NCBI GenBank assembly: GCA_002403205.1
Contig: DHHJ01000016.1
Location: 1-32,267, forward strand
Length of the DNA: 32,267 nucleotides
Direction of reading: 5' to 3'
Source of the DNA: Anaerolineaceae bacterium UBA4775
GTDB lineage: Bacteria; Chloroflexota; Anaerolineae; Anaerolineales; Anaerolineaceae
Shown here: positions 24,423 through 32,046 of the stretch, piece by piece
Position numbering within the stretch: position 1 is the first letter of the stretch
How the letters are laid out: the number at the start of each line of letters is the position of its first letter
Notes under the pieces: generated by a model
Database searches by the model: none
The model's input: only the letters and a program-made list of their open reading frames with translations
Told to the model about the DNA's origin: nothing
Program-made: the position numbers and the translations under genes

Positions 24423-24830
24423 TAAGGTCTCCGCCAGCGTGTCGCAATCGCTTCCATCCTGGCTTTGAGACCCAAAGTGATTATCGTGGATGAGCCAGCG
24501 ACCGGGCAGGATTACAAACAATCCATCGAGATCATGAACTTCCTGACCAAGCTCAACGAAGAAAACGGCCACACGATCATCACCACCCATGATATGCCCA
24601 TCGTGGCGCGTTACGCGCGCCGTGTCGTGGTGATGGGGTTGGGCAAGGTCATCGCAGATGGCTCACCCCAGGAAGTTTTCCGCCAGCCAGAGGTGCTTGC
24701 ACAAACCTATATCGAACCCCCGCAAATTACCCAATTTGCCCAGGCCGTCTCAACATATGGGTTCAGCAAAAGCATCCTCACCGTTCAGGAAATGTACGAG
24801 CAATTTCGAACCATCACGGAGCAATCGTAA
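24423..24830 (+). pseudogene. 3' remnant of an ECF-type ABC ATPase gene
   Basis: About 135 codons remain from just after the signature motif. One reads GLRQRVAIASILALRPKV, then Walker B VIIVDEPATGQD, the switch ITTHDMPIVARYARR, and a C-terminal tail with QTYIEPPQITQFAQ typical of ECF/CbiO-type ATPases as I recall them. Walker A, the Q-loop and the first half of the signature are missing, and no start codon with a ribosome binding site is present, so it cannot hydrolyse ATP. Upstream sequence is unrelated, so the 5' part was lost by deletion or rearrangement. The remaining frame is open, suggesting a recent event. Confidence 0.75.
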
Positions 24831-24842
24831 CGCACATAGCCA

Positions 24843-25217
24843 ATGATCACCATCAAAAAACCAGATTACCCACCCCTCATCCATAACCTAAGCGGAGAAT
24901 CTGTCCAGGAACTGCTGGGCATCCAGGCCGGCGGCGCCAGCAGCCACAGCCTGGCCAGGATCGTGATACCCCCGGGGAAAGGCGCAGACCCCCATTTTCA
25001 TAAACACAGCCAAGAATCCTACCTGATTCTCGCTGGCCGGGGTGCACTGCACATCAATCAAAGCCAATTTGAACTGCACGCCGGGGAAGCCGTCCTGATC
25101 GAGCCCATGGAGGTGCATCAGATTTCCAACCCCGGGGACGAAGACCTCGTCTTTCTGGCGGTCTGCGTCCCGGCCTGGCAGCCAGGTGACTCTTTCGAGG
25201 CCGATTTACCCAATTAA
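24843..25217 (+). CDS. Small cupin-domain protein
   Basis: A 124-residue single cupin. Motif 1 is PHFHKHSQESYLILAGRG, with His51, His53, His55 and Glu58 available as metal ligands; motif 2 is GEAVLIEPMEVHQISNPG with His92. Cupins of this size serve as isomerases, dioxygenases or sensors; the reaction is not evident. It ends one base before the ATG of the DUF692-like gene, so the two are probably made and used together. Confidence 0.8.
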   Translation: MITIKKPDYPPLIHNLSGESVQELLGIQAGGASSHSLARIVIPPGKGADPHFHKHSQESYLILAGRGALHINQSQFELHAGEAVLIEPMEVHQISNPGDEDLVFLAVCVPAWQPGDSFEADLPN

Positions 25218-25218
25218 T

Positions 25219-26010
25219 ATGAAATTTGCAGTCAATTACTCTGCGCCTTTGGTACGCCTGCTCAAGAACGGTGTTATCCAAGTCGACCTGATCAAATGCC
25301 CTGACTGGGAAGGCATGCTCAAAGAAGCACGTCCGCTTGGCGATATCACCATTCATTTTGACCTGGAAGTGGGTTTGGGCAACACCTTCCAGGTCAATTT
25401 TCCACGCATCAAGACCTATCTCGAAAGCACTTTCACCCCCCATGTCAACACCCACCTGGTGACTTCCCAATATTTCGATACATCCAGCCCAAAGGCGTTG
25501 GCAGACATCAACACCCTCTGGCGGGATGAAATCAACATCATGGTGGCGCACCTGGGACCTCGGGCAGTAGCGCTGGAACATCACCCCTACACCGAAGCCA
25601 ATGCCCATATCCAGCCCGCTGCCGACCCAGCGATCTTTTCCCAGGTGATCCACGACACAGGCTGTATGTTCCTGCTGGACCTGGCCCACGCACGGATCAC
25701 TGCAGATACCCTTGGGGTGGGGGTAAAGGACTACATCCGCGCCCTGCCCCTTGACCGCCTGCTTGAAATGCACATCACGGGCATTAAGCGGCACAACAAC
25801 ATCCTCACCGATCATTTTGAGCTGGGAGATGAGGATTGGGAGCTTTTTACGTGGGCACTTGAGGAAATCAGAGCCGGGCATTGGCGAAAGCCAGAGATTG
25901 TCGCCTTCGAATACGGGGGCATCGGCCAGACCTTTGTATGGCGCACCGATGAACGTGTGCTGCACACCCAGGTGCCAAAATTGTATCAACTGGTGAAGGC
26001 CCACAACTGA
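25219..26010 (+). CDS. Divergent DUF692 / MNIO-like TIM-barrel protein
   Basis: A 263-residue protein counted from the ATG at 25219, one base after the cupin stop; a GTG at 25186 would add 11 residues and overlap the cupin gene. The order of motifs matches DUF692, the multinuclear iron-dependent oxygenases that modify peptides. These are VALEHHPYTE (Glu120, His121), LLDLAHARI (Asp154, His157, where the family usually has DVNN), PLDRLLEMHITG (Glu183, His185), TDHFELGDEDW (Asp198, His199) and AFEYGG (Glu231). Several metal ligands are therefore present although the sequence diverges. No RiPP precursor is obvious nearby. A xylose-isomerase-like TIM barrel is the alternative. Confidence 0.6.
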   Translation: MKFAVNYSAPLVRLLKNGVIQVDLIKCPDWEGMLKEARPLGDITIHFDLEVGLGNTFQVNFPRIKTYLESTFTPHVNTHLVTSQYFDTSSPKALADINTLWRDEINIMVAHLGPRAVALEHHPYTEANAHIQPAADPAIFSQVIHDTGCMFLLDLAHARITADTLGVGVKDYIRALPLDRLLEMHITGIKRHNNILTDHFELGDEDWELFTWALEEIRAGHWRKPEIVAFEYGGIGQTFVWRTDERVLHTQVPKLYQLVKAHN

Positions 26011-26020
26011 CGGGGCTGGT

Positions 26021-27430
26021 TCACCCCAGCCGGTAACCCTTTTTCCCCAGATGGTACGCCAGGTCAGCCATCCGCCTGTGCCCGTCCGCCCTGCTTAGTT
26101 GCCCCTGATGCACCAATTTTGCCAGCCATAACGCCGCCATCCGCCGCCACAAGTCATGCCGGGCAGGGATGGAAACGAAGGACCGGGCATCGTCATTGAA
26201 TCCCACTGTATTATCGAACCCGGCAGTCTCCATCACAGCCTCAAAATACCGCATCATCCCGTTTGGGCTGTCAAAGAACCACCAGGGCGGTCCCAATTTG
26301 ACCGCGGGGTATGCACCCGCCAGGGGTGCCAGTTCACGGGCATAGCCGCTCTCATCCAATGTGAACAGGATCAACTGCAAGCGTCGGTCCATGCCAAAGG
26401 CATCCAGTAAGGGCTTTAAGTTGTGTGTCCACTCCACCTGGGTTGGCATGTCAAAGCCATTGTCAGGCCCATAGGCTCTGAACACCGCCTGGCTGTGATT
26501 CCGATAAGCACCCACATGGAATTGCATCACCAGGCCATCCTCAGCGCTCATGCGTGCCAGCTCGCATACCATATGCCCGCTAAAGCGCAGATTGTCTCCC
26601 GGACTGGCCGTCCCATTAAGCGCACGCTGAAAGATACCCTCCACCTCACGCTCCGCTAAACGGCAAGTGAAAGCCGTCTGCGCCGATAGGTCGCTCGCCA
26701 CTGCCCCCAAGGAGCGGAAATCAGCCCGGCGTACCTCTAGAGCCTGAAGATACGAACGGTAATCTCCAATTTCCTGATGGGTCACCTGGCTCAGTGCGGC
26801 CAGGTGGTCACGCCACCCAGGTACACCGATGTGCACAAGGTTGTCTGCCCTGAAGGTTGGCCTGATCCTACGCACCCAACCGTTCACTTGCAGTTCACGG
26901 TGTGGTTCAAGCCCTCCCTCGGCAAGGTCCGTGGTGCACAAGACATCAATATTAAAACGCTCAAAAAGCGCGTGTGGTGAATACCGTTCGCTGCTCAGTG
27001 CGGTCTGAATTGTGGTAAACAAAGCATCGGCGTTATGGGCATTTGGCTTTTCCTCTATGCCAAATACCATCGCCAGACTGTTTTCGATCCACAATCCAGA
27101 TGGCGTGCCGTCAAATATCGAAAAATGTTCGCAAAAAACCTGCCAGATTGCACGCGGTTCGGCGGTCGACCTTTCAAATCCTCCAGGCGATAGGCCTAAC
27201 TCCTCAAAGGACATGCCCTGCGAGATCAGCATGCGCAGGACATAATGGTCGCTGGTGACAAATAATGTGGCTGGGTCTGGTAAGCGCACCCCCGAATCAA
27301 CAAATAACCCGGGGTCAATGTGGGTGTGCGGGCAGACCAGCGGCAAGTCGCGTACCCCCTCGAAGAGATCCGCAGCGGTCCTGTGTTGGGGGTCAGTCAG
27401 GTCAAACAGGGTAATTTTGGGTTTATGCAT
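26021..27430 (-). CDS. uxaC: Uronate (glucuronate) isomerase
   Basis: A 469-residue enzyme of the amidohydrolase-type TIM-barrel uronate isomerases, interconverting glucuronate with fructuronate and galacturonate with tagaturonate. The length equals the usual 470. CPHTHIDPGLF supplies the first metal histidines, and FHVGAYRNHSQ, LILFTLDESGY, LGPPWWFFDSPNGMMRY and TVGFNDDARSF are at expected places. The ATG at 27430 (MHKPKITLFD) is preferred because GGAG lies four bases upstream; an upstream start at 27481 would add 17 unlikely residues. No other uronate-pathway gene is in the window. It is convergent with the DUF692-like gene and downstream of the DtxR-like gene. Confidence 0.85.
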   Translation of the reverse strand: MHKPKITLFDLTDPQHRTAADLFEGVRDLPLVCPHTHIDPGLFVDSGVRLPDPATLFVTSDHYVLRMLISQGMSFEELGLSPGGFERSTAEPRAIWQVFCEHFSIFDGTPSGLWIENSLAMVFGIEEKPNAHNADALFTTIQTALSSERYSPHALFERFNIDVLCTTDLAEGGLEPHRELQVNGWVRRIRPTFRADNLVHIGVPGWRDHLAALSQVTHQEIGDYRSYLQALEVRRADFRSLGAVASDLSAQTAFTCRLAEREVEGIFQRALNGTASPGDNLRFSGHMVCELARMSAEDGLVMQFHVGAYRNHSQAVFRAYGPDNGFDMPTQVEWTHNLKPLLDAFGMDRRLQLILFTLDESGYARELAPLAGAYPAVKLGPPWWFFDSPNGMMRYFEAVMETAGFDNTVGFNDDARSFVSIPARHDLWRRMAALWLAKLVHQGQLSRADGHRRMADLAYHLGKKGYRLG

Positions 27431-27484
27431 ACATCTCCGCACAATTGATGGTCTGCCTGGGTAAATGGAATTGGCAACCACGCA

Positions 27485-28180
27485 TCAAGCCAGCTTATCC
27501 CTGCTGGTCAGCCGCTCAACAAACAGTAATCCTGCCAGACCTAACCCGAGTACAACCTGGTGGCCCTTAACCCGCATCTGCATCGTTTCATTGAAGGGAA
27601 GCACTTCCTCAACGCAGATGTGGGCACCTGGCTCCAGCCCGTTGGCTTCCAAAAAGGAGAGCTGTTCATATTGGCCTTCCAGGTGTTCATGGATGCGCTG
27701 CAAAATCACCTCGCTGCCAGCAGCAACCTGATTGAGAGGCTGCCATTGACTGACATCGCCCTCAAAGCCCGGCATCGGATTGCCGTGCGGGCACAAGCGG
27801 GGGTCTTCCATTTCAGATTGCAGGCGTTCTGCCACGTCGGATGAAAGGGTGTGCTCGATCTGATGGGCTTCTCTGTGTAGCTCAGATAAGGGTAGCTTCA
27901 GCACCCGTGAGAGCATCCATTCGGTCAACATATGCCTTCGGATCACGCTCATCGCCATTCCCTGACCTTGTTCAGTCAGCATGATTTCCTTATCTTTCCC
28001 CAGGATGATCCATCCATCACGCGCCATTCGCCGCAGTGTGGCTGTCACAGTCGGCGGTGAAACATCCAAAGACTCGGCCAGCCGCGCACCGATCACGCGC
28101 TCGCCGTCACGGGCCAGGGTGTAGATCACACCGAGGTAGTCTTCAATCGTTGGGCTGGGTCTTTCCTCATCAATCGTCAT
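27485..28180 (-). CDS. DtxR/MntR-family metal-dependent regulator
   Basis: A 231-residue repressor of the iron/manganese-responsive family. The winged helix spans about 10-70 (RLAESLDVSPPTVTATLRRM as its core). The metal and dimer region has His83 in RRHMLTEW, EAHQIEH (104-110), and CPHGNPMP with Cys130 and His132. The C-terminal part (about 150-225) is an SH3/FeoA-like domain. GAGAGG precedes the ATG by five bases. An inverted repeat TTAACATT/AATGTTAA (28211-28218 and 28247-28254) upstream may be an operator for this gene or for its divergent neighbour. Its regulon is not evident here, since no metal transporter lies next to it. Confidence 0.88.
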   Translation of the reverse strand: MTIDEERPSPTIEDYLGVIYTLARDGERVIGARLAESLDVSPPTVTATLRRMARDGWIILGKDKEIMLTEQGQGMAMSVIRRHMLTEWMLSRVLKLPLSELHREAHQIEHTLSSDVAERLQSEMEDPRLCPHGNPMPGFEGDVSQWQPLNQVAAGSEVILQRIHEHLEGQYEQLSFLEANGLEPGAHICVEEVLPFNETMQMRVKGHQVVLGLGLAGLLFVERLTSRDKLA

Positions 28181-28286
28181 CAGGTCCTCTCAAAACAGCA
28201 CAAATTTATTTTAACATTGAATACTGGCACACACCAGAAATCACCAAATGTTAACCTTTTACATTATGGTAAAACGCTATTCAAAT

Positions 28287-28324
28287 TTGTTGATTTTAAA
28301 GGTAAAATCATACAAATAGTATGA
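28287..28324 (+). promoter_or_regulatory. Promoter with two palindromes before the XRE-cupin gene
   Basis: GATTTTA/TAAAATC (28292-28298, 28303-28309, 4-base spacer) and TCATAC/GTATGA (28308-28313, 28319-28324, 5-base spacer) lie side by side. They overlap possible -10 boxes TAAAAT (28303, with TTCAAA 17 bases upstream) and TACAAA (28311, with TTGTTG 18 bases upstream). An autoregulatory operator is likely. Confidence 0.45.
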
Positions 28325-28337
28325 AAGGAGTAAAAAA

Positions 28338-28937
28338 ATGTCTACATTAGGACAAAAACTCAGAGAATTACGTCACCATAAAGGCTACAAACTCAATGAA
28401 GTCGCAGAAGGTGCAGACCTTTCCATCTCATTTATCTCCTTGATTGAAAGGGATAAAGCATCGATCTCTGTGGAAAACCTCCACAAGCTGGCCAACTTTT
28501 ATGACGTTCGTCTGTTCCAAATCTTCCAGGATATCGAAGAGGAAGACGCCCACATAGTGCCCAAGGAACAATTAAACTCAGCCAGCGCACCGGGCATGGC
28601 CACCAAGCCCACCTTCTTCCTGCTCTCTTCTGATGACAATCTCTCCTTCCGGGCTTTTCTAACCCACATACCCCCAGGCATTCAGCAGGAAATTCGGCTT
28701 CAAAAAGGCGAAACTTTCATTTATGTTAAAGAGGGTGACCTTGAAATCCATCTGCCCAATCAAAAACCGCTTCACCTTGGCCAGGGAGATACAGCACATC
28801 TGGCCAGTTACAAAGGCACACTGTTGAAGAATCCCAGCGAAGAGACACCCGCTGTCATGCTGATGGTAGCATCAGCCACCACACAAGTGGTCAACCATGC
28901 TGGTGACCCCTTTCATGTGTTTGCGCTTGGTGAGTAA
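28338..28937 (+). CDS. XRE-family regulator with C-terminal cupin
   Basis: A 199-residue one-component regulator. The HTH_3 domain (6-60) has LRELRHHKGYKLNEVAEGA, the recognition helix in ISFISLIERDK, and NLHKLANFYDV. The cupin domain (about 100-195) shows FLTHIPPGIQQEI, ETFIYVKEGDLEI and LGQGDTAHL; few metal ligands are visible, so it may bind an organic effector instead. Proteins of this layout often control amino-acid, polyamine or sugar genes next to them, but no clear target follows. AAAGGAG precedes the ATG. It is divergent from the DtxR-family gene. Confidence 0.85.
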   Translation: MSTLGQKLRELRHHKGYKLNEVAEGADLSISFISLIERDKASISVENLHKLANFYDVRLFQIFQDIEEEDAHIVPKEQLNSASAPGMATKPTFFLLSSDDNLSFRAFLTHIPPGIQQEIRLQKGETFIYVKEGDLEIHLPNQKPLHLGQGDTAHLASYKGTLLKNPSEETPAVMLMVASATTQVVNHAGDPFHVFALGE

Positions 28938-29042
28938 TTCCTAGCCTGATCGAAGCAATGGATCGTCTTTACCTTGCAAACAGGTAGCGATGGCAACGAT
29001 TCAACAAATCACAACCTTCCTGGAGAGAATCTGATCAAAGGC

Positions 29043-29071
29043 TTGACAAGGTCAGGATAATACTGTATTAT
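29043..29071 (+). promoter_or_regulatory. Strong orphan promoter with palindrome over the -10
   Basis: A perfect TTGACA (29043-29048) and TATTAT (29066-29071) are 17 bases apart. ATAATA/TATTAT (29057-29062 and 29066-29071, 3-base spacer) covers the -10 box and could be an operator. Confidence 0.65.
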
Positions 29072-29077
29072 TTAGAT

Positions 29078-29171
29078 AAGATTTGTCTTGTTATAAGACT
29101 AACCTTTCACAACCTCCATATTTTTCTCTCCCTCAATGAAAAAACCGCCCGCACAAGCGGTTTTTTCATTT
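29078..29171 (+). ncRNA. Candidate small RNA of about 90 nucleotides
   Basis: The unit starts about seven bases after a near-perfect promoter and ends in a strong terminator. It holds no ORF with a ribosome binding site. A short 5' hairpin (GTCTT/AAGAC near 29085-29099) is followed by an unpaired pyrimidine-rich stretch with ACCTCC, which is complementary to Shine-Dalgarno sequences, and then the terminator stem. This layout is typical of base-pairing regulatory RNAs. It could alternatively be a leader/attenuator, but the next gene has its own promoter at 29339. Confidence 0.45.
29135..29170. terminator. Strong terminator, usable in both directions
   Basis: A 14-bp stem AATGAAAAAACCGC/GCGGTTTTTTCATT (29135-29148 with 29157-29170) with an 8-base loop has a T run on either strand. 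Confidence 0.85.
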
Positions 29172-29338
29172 TCCCTGCACTTTCAGCACTCACAATCAGC
29201 CATCGTTGTCTCCACTTGCCAGTGAAGGGATTACGGTGCTCCTTATGAGATTATTGTGAAAATTACCCGGTTCTGTTTAGAGAATTTTTCAGAAATCAGC
29301 TGTTTAAATTGAATGAAATCGTAATTTTATCGATTAAC
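29172..29338. other. Intergenic stretch, nothing recognised
   Basis: Between the terminator and the exporter promoter I see no ORF with a ribosome binding site and no clear structure. With 28938-29171 it forms a 420-base gene-free region whose only content is the small-RNA unit. Confidence 0.5.
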
Positions 29339-29367
29339 TTGGAATTAACAACATCAGGGTGTATAAT
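29339..29367 (+). promoter_or_regulatory. Promoter of the single ABC exporter, leaderless start
   Basis: TTGGAA (29339-29344) and a perfect TATAAT (29362-29367) are 17 bases apart. Transcription would start near 29374-29377, at or within three bases of the ATG at 29377, so the mRNA should be essentially leaderless. Confidence 0.7.
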
Positions 29368-29376
29368 TCCTGTGCT

Positions 29377-31104
29377 ATGAAATTACTCTTACGTTTTGCC
29401 AAAAAATATGCCTGGGCACTGACGATCACCGTTGTCAGCATGCTGGTGCTCGTTGGCGCTCAATTGGTCATCCCCTGGTTGATCCGCACCCTGATCGAGC
29501 TCGTCACCGAGCAACAACTAACCCAGGAGACCATGAACACCGTCAGTCGCTTGACGTTGATTGCATTGGTCACCTTTTTAGCGCGCGGCGTGATGCAGTT
29601 CATGCGCAGTTATATGGCGCACATTGCCGGATGGGGGGTTGTTTCAGATGCGCGCCGGTATGTCTACGAACACATGCAGAAGCTCTCCTTGCGTTTTTAT
29701 GAAGATAAGCAGACCGGTCAGTTGATGTCGCGAGTGGTGAACGATACAGATCTGTTTGAAAGGATGATTTCACACGCCGTCCCTGATGTGATCGTCAACC
29801 TGCTCACCTTTGTCGCGATCACAATTGTGCTCTCGAGCATAAACTGGCAGCTGACCCTGTACAGTATGGCACCCATCCCCCTGGTGATCCTCTCGCTGAT
29901 CGGGTTTTCAAAAGTTGTCAGGCCAGCTTTTCGCCGACGCCAGAAGGAAGTCGGCGATCTGAACGCGGTGCTCAACGACAGCATCTCTGGCATCCGCGAG
30001 ATCAAAGCCTTCAACCGTGAAAGTGAACAGCTCGAGCGGGTTGAAATGGGCATTGAACGTTACCGAGTGTCTTTACTGACCGCCTTGCGGCTGATGGCCA
30101 TTTTCCAACCCTTCATCGACTTTTCAACTTCCATCGGGCAGCTTGTGGTGATCTTCTTCGGCGGCCAGATGGCATTGCGCGGGACCTTGTCCGTTGCGGA
30201 CCTGGTCGCTTTTTTCCTCTACCTTGAAATGTTCTACCAGCCTATCCGCGCCCTGGGCATGTCCTGGGAGCAGGTGCAAGAAGCATTAGCCGGTTTTGAC
30301 AGGGTGGAGGAACTCCTCAGGGAATTTCCGGATGTCACCGAGCCAAGTGACCCAACCCCGCTTCCCGACCGGATCAGAGGGCACATTTCCCTTGAGAACG
30401 TCAGCTTCAGTTACACCGACAAGGAAATTGTCCTCAGGGACATCTCCCTCGATATCCCCGCTTCCCATGTGGTGGCGCTGGTAGGGCCAACCGGTGTCGG
30501 CAAATCAACCCTGGTCAGTTTGCTGCCACGCTTTTACGATGTGAAGTCCGGGTCAATCAAACTCGACGGAATCGACATAAGGGACATCGATGTCGAAAAG
30601 CTGCGCCAAAACATCAGCATCGTCCTTCAGGACGTGTTCCTCTTCCACGGCACTGTGCGGGATAACATCCTGTTTGGTAATCCCAAGGCGAGCGAAGAGG
30701 AAATCATTGAAGCCGCCAAAGTCTCAAACGCCTACGAGTTCATCAAAGACCTGCCTGAAGGCTTTGATACGATCATCGGCGAAAGAGGTGTGAAGCTTTC
30801 GGGTGGACAGCGTCAGCGCATTTCCATCGCCCGTGCGGTGCTGAAGAATGCACCGGTCCTGATCCTTGACGAAGCCACATCCTCTGTGGATACGGAAACC
30901 GAACTCCTCATTCAGCAGGCACTGGAACGTCTGATGGAAGGACGAACAACGGTTATCATTGCCCATCGTCTTTCAACCATCCGCAATGCCGACAAAATCG
31001 TGGTCCTCAAGGGCGACTCAATCGTCGAACAAGGCAAGCACGATGGACTGATCAAACAAGAAGGGTTATATAAACGTCTGTATACCGTCCAAGAAAAACT
31101 CTAA
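29377..31104 (+). CDS. ABC exporter half-transporter, consensus type
   Basis: A 575-residue half-transporter counted from the ATG at 29377. An upstream in-frame GTG at 29359 precedes the -10 box and can be excluded. Six membrane segments lie in about 12-300. The nucleotide-binding domain is fully canonical: Walker A GPTGVGKS (370-377), Q-loop Gln418, signature LSGGQ (474-478), Walker B LILDE with Glu499, and His530. Both ATP sites would be active in a homodimer, unlike the asymmetric pair at 20475-24102. This MsbA/LmrA-like architecture moves lipids or drugs; the substrate is unknown. No ribosome binding site is seen, in keeping with a leaderless transcript. Confidence 0.9.
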   Translation: MKLLLRFAKKYAWALTITVVSMLVLVGAQLVIPWLIRTLIELVTEQQLTQETMNTVSRLTLIALVTFLARGVMQFMRSYMAHIAGWGVVSDARRYVYEHMQKLSLRFYEDKQTGQLMSRVVNDTDLFERMISHAVPDVIVNLLTFVAITIVLSSINWQLTLYSMAPIPLVILSLIGFSKVVRPAFRRRQKEVGDLNAVLNDSISGIREIKAFNRESEQLERVEMGIERYRVSLLTALRLMAIFQPFIDFSTSIGQLVVIFFGGQMALRGTLSVADLVAFFLYLEMFYQPIRALGMSWEQVQEALAGFDRVEELLREFPDVTEPSDPTPLPDRIRGHISLENVSFSYTDKEIVLRDISLDIPASHVVALVGPTGVGKSTLVSLLPRFYDVKSGSIKLDGIDIRDIDVEKLRQNISIVLQDVFLFHGTVRDNILFGNPKASEEEIIEAAKVSNAYEFIKDLPEGFDTIIGERGVKLSGGQRQRISIARAVLKNAPVLILDEATSSVDTETELLIQQALERLMEGRTTVIIAHRLSTIRNADKIVVLKGDSIVEQGKHDGLIKQEGLYKRLYTVQEKL

Positions 31105-31119
31105 AATCTTTCCCACCTA

Positions 31120-31157
31120 AAAAACCATCGCAAGCATTGATTCTCAATGCTTGCGAT
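31120..31157. terminator. Shared hairpin between exporter and YigZ-like genes
   Basis: A perfect 14-bp stem (31127-31140 with 31144-31157) has a 3-base loop. On the minus strand it is followed by GG and six T. The stop codon of the minus-strand gene (31144-31146) lies inside the stem. Confidence 0.75.
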
Positions 31158-31797
31158 TCCTTAAGGGCATGATCGTATTTTCACGCTCCTCAATCATGAT
31201 GAATTCCACTGCACCCTTGGTCAACGTGACCATGCGCTCTTTGAAGGAGTCCAGGTGTTTGTTGATCAGTCGCACCGTCAGGGTCACATCGGCGCCGAAG
31301 ATCTGGTCGACCATGACCCCATCATGATTGCTGACCATCAGTTTCGTGGATTCAAATAAAGCATAGGGCACCACAAACATCAGGGTCGTCGTGGCCACTT
31401 TCTTGGCGAGTGGCAGCGCATCAAGCACCTTGCGCATGCTGTCACTGTATGCCCTCACCAACCCCCCCGTGCCGAGTTTCGTGCCGCCGTAATAGCGCGT
31501 GATCACCACAGCAATATCACCCAACCCGCTCCCCTGCAGCACCGCCAACGCCGGCCGCCCTGCAGTCCCGGACGGCTCGCCGTCATCGGAGCAATGGGCA
31601 ATAGTGGCACTGCCATGGCCAATCAGATATACCCGGACGTGATGGGTTGCATCGGGATACTTATCCTTAATCCAGGCAATGAATTCCTGAGCCTGTGTCA
31701 CGCTGAACGCAGGCGCAGCATTGGTGATAAAGCGCGAATTGCGGTCTATCAGTTCAGTTTCAACACGCCTGGCGGGGATCAGTTTACAATCGTTCAT
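31144..31797 (-). CDS. YigZ/IMPACT (UPF0029) family protein
   Basis: A 217-residue protein of the family that includes E. coli YigZ and the domain of eukaryotic IMPACT. The signature DDGEPSGTAGRPAL, then VVITRYYGGTKLGTGGLVRAYS, is complete and lies in the N-terminal domain (about 15-125). The C-terminal part (about 140-205) fits the usual DUF1949 ferredoxin-like domain. The length is standard. The cellular role of the bacterial family is not settled; links to translation are proposed. No clear ribosome binding site precedes the ATG at 31797. It is convergent with the ABC exporter. Confidence 0.9.
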   Translation of the reverse strand: MNDCKLIPARRVETELIDRNSRFITNAAPAFSVTQAQEFIAWIKDKYPDATHHVRVYLIGHGSATIAHCSDDGEPSGTAGRPALAVLQGSGLGDIAVVITRYYGGTKLGTGGLVRAYSDSMRKVLDALPLAKKVATTTLMFVVPYALFESTKLMVSNHDGVMVDQIFGADVTLTVRLINKHLDSFKERMVTLTKGAVEFIMIEERENTIMPLRNRKH

Positions 31798-32043
31798 AAA
31801 AAGGCTCTGCGGTCAACAATAAAATCGTCATCATTCTACCCCAAAGGATTATCAGGGGGAGGAAATCTCATCAAATTGGATTGGATTTTTAAGTTATCGC
31901 CCACCCGAAAAATTAGTCCGGTTAAAAAGCAGGCCCAGTTTGTAAACTGATCACCCTTGTTGACCTTAAGAGAAATCAACTCGATTACCCCAATCATGCA
32001 AAAATAGGATGCATAACCCCCAACTCCTGCTCATGAGCACATT
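31798..32043. other. Intergenic stretch upstream of the repeat array
   Basis: No supported gene. A 14-base palindrome CAGTTTGTAAACTG is at 31936-31949. A short frame with basic residues (31860-31950) has no start signals. The promoter of the YigZ-like gene must be here, but I could not place it. Confidence 0.4.
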
Positions 32044-32046
32044 AAC

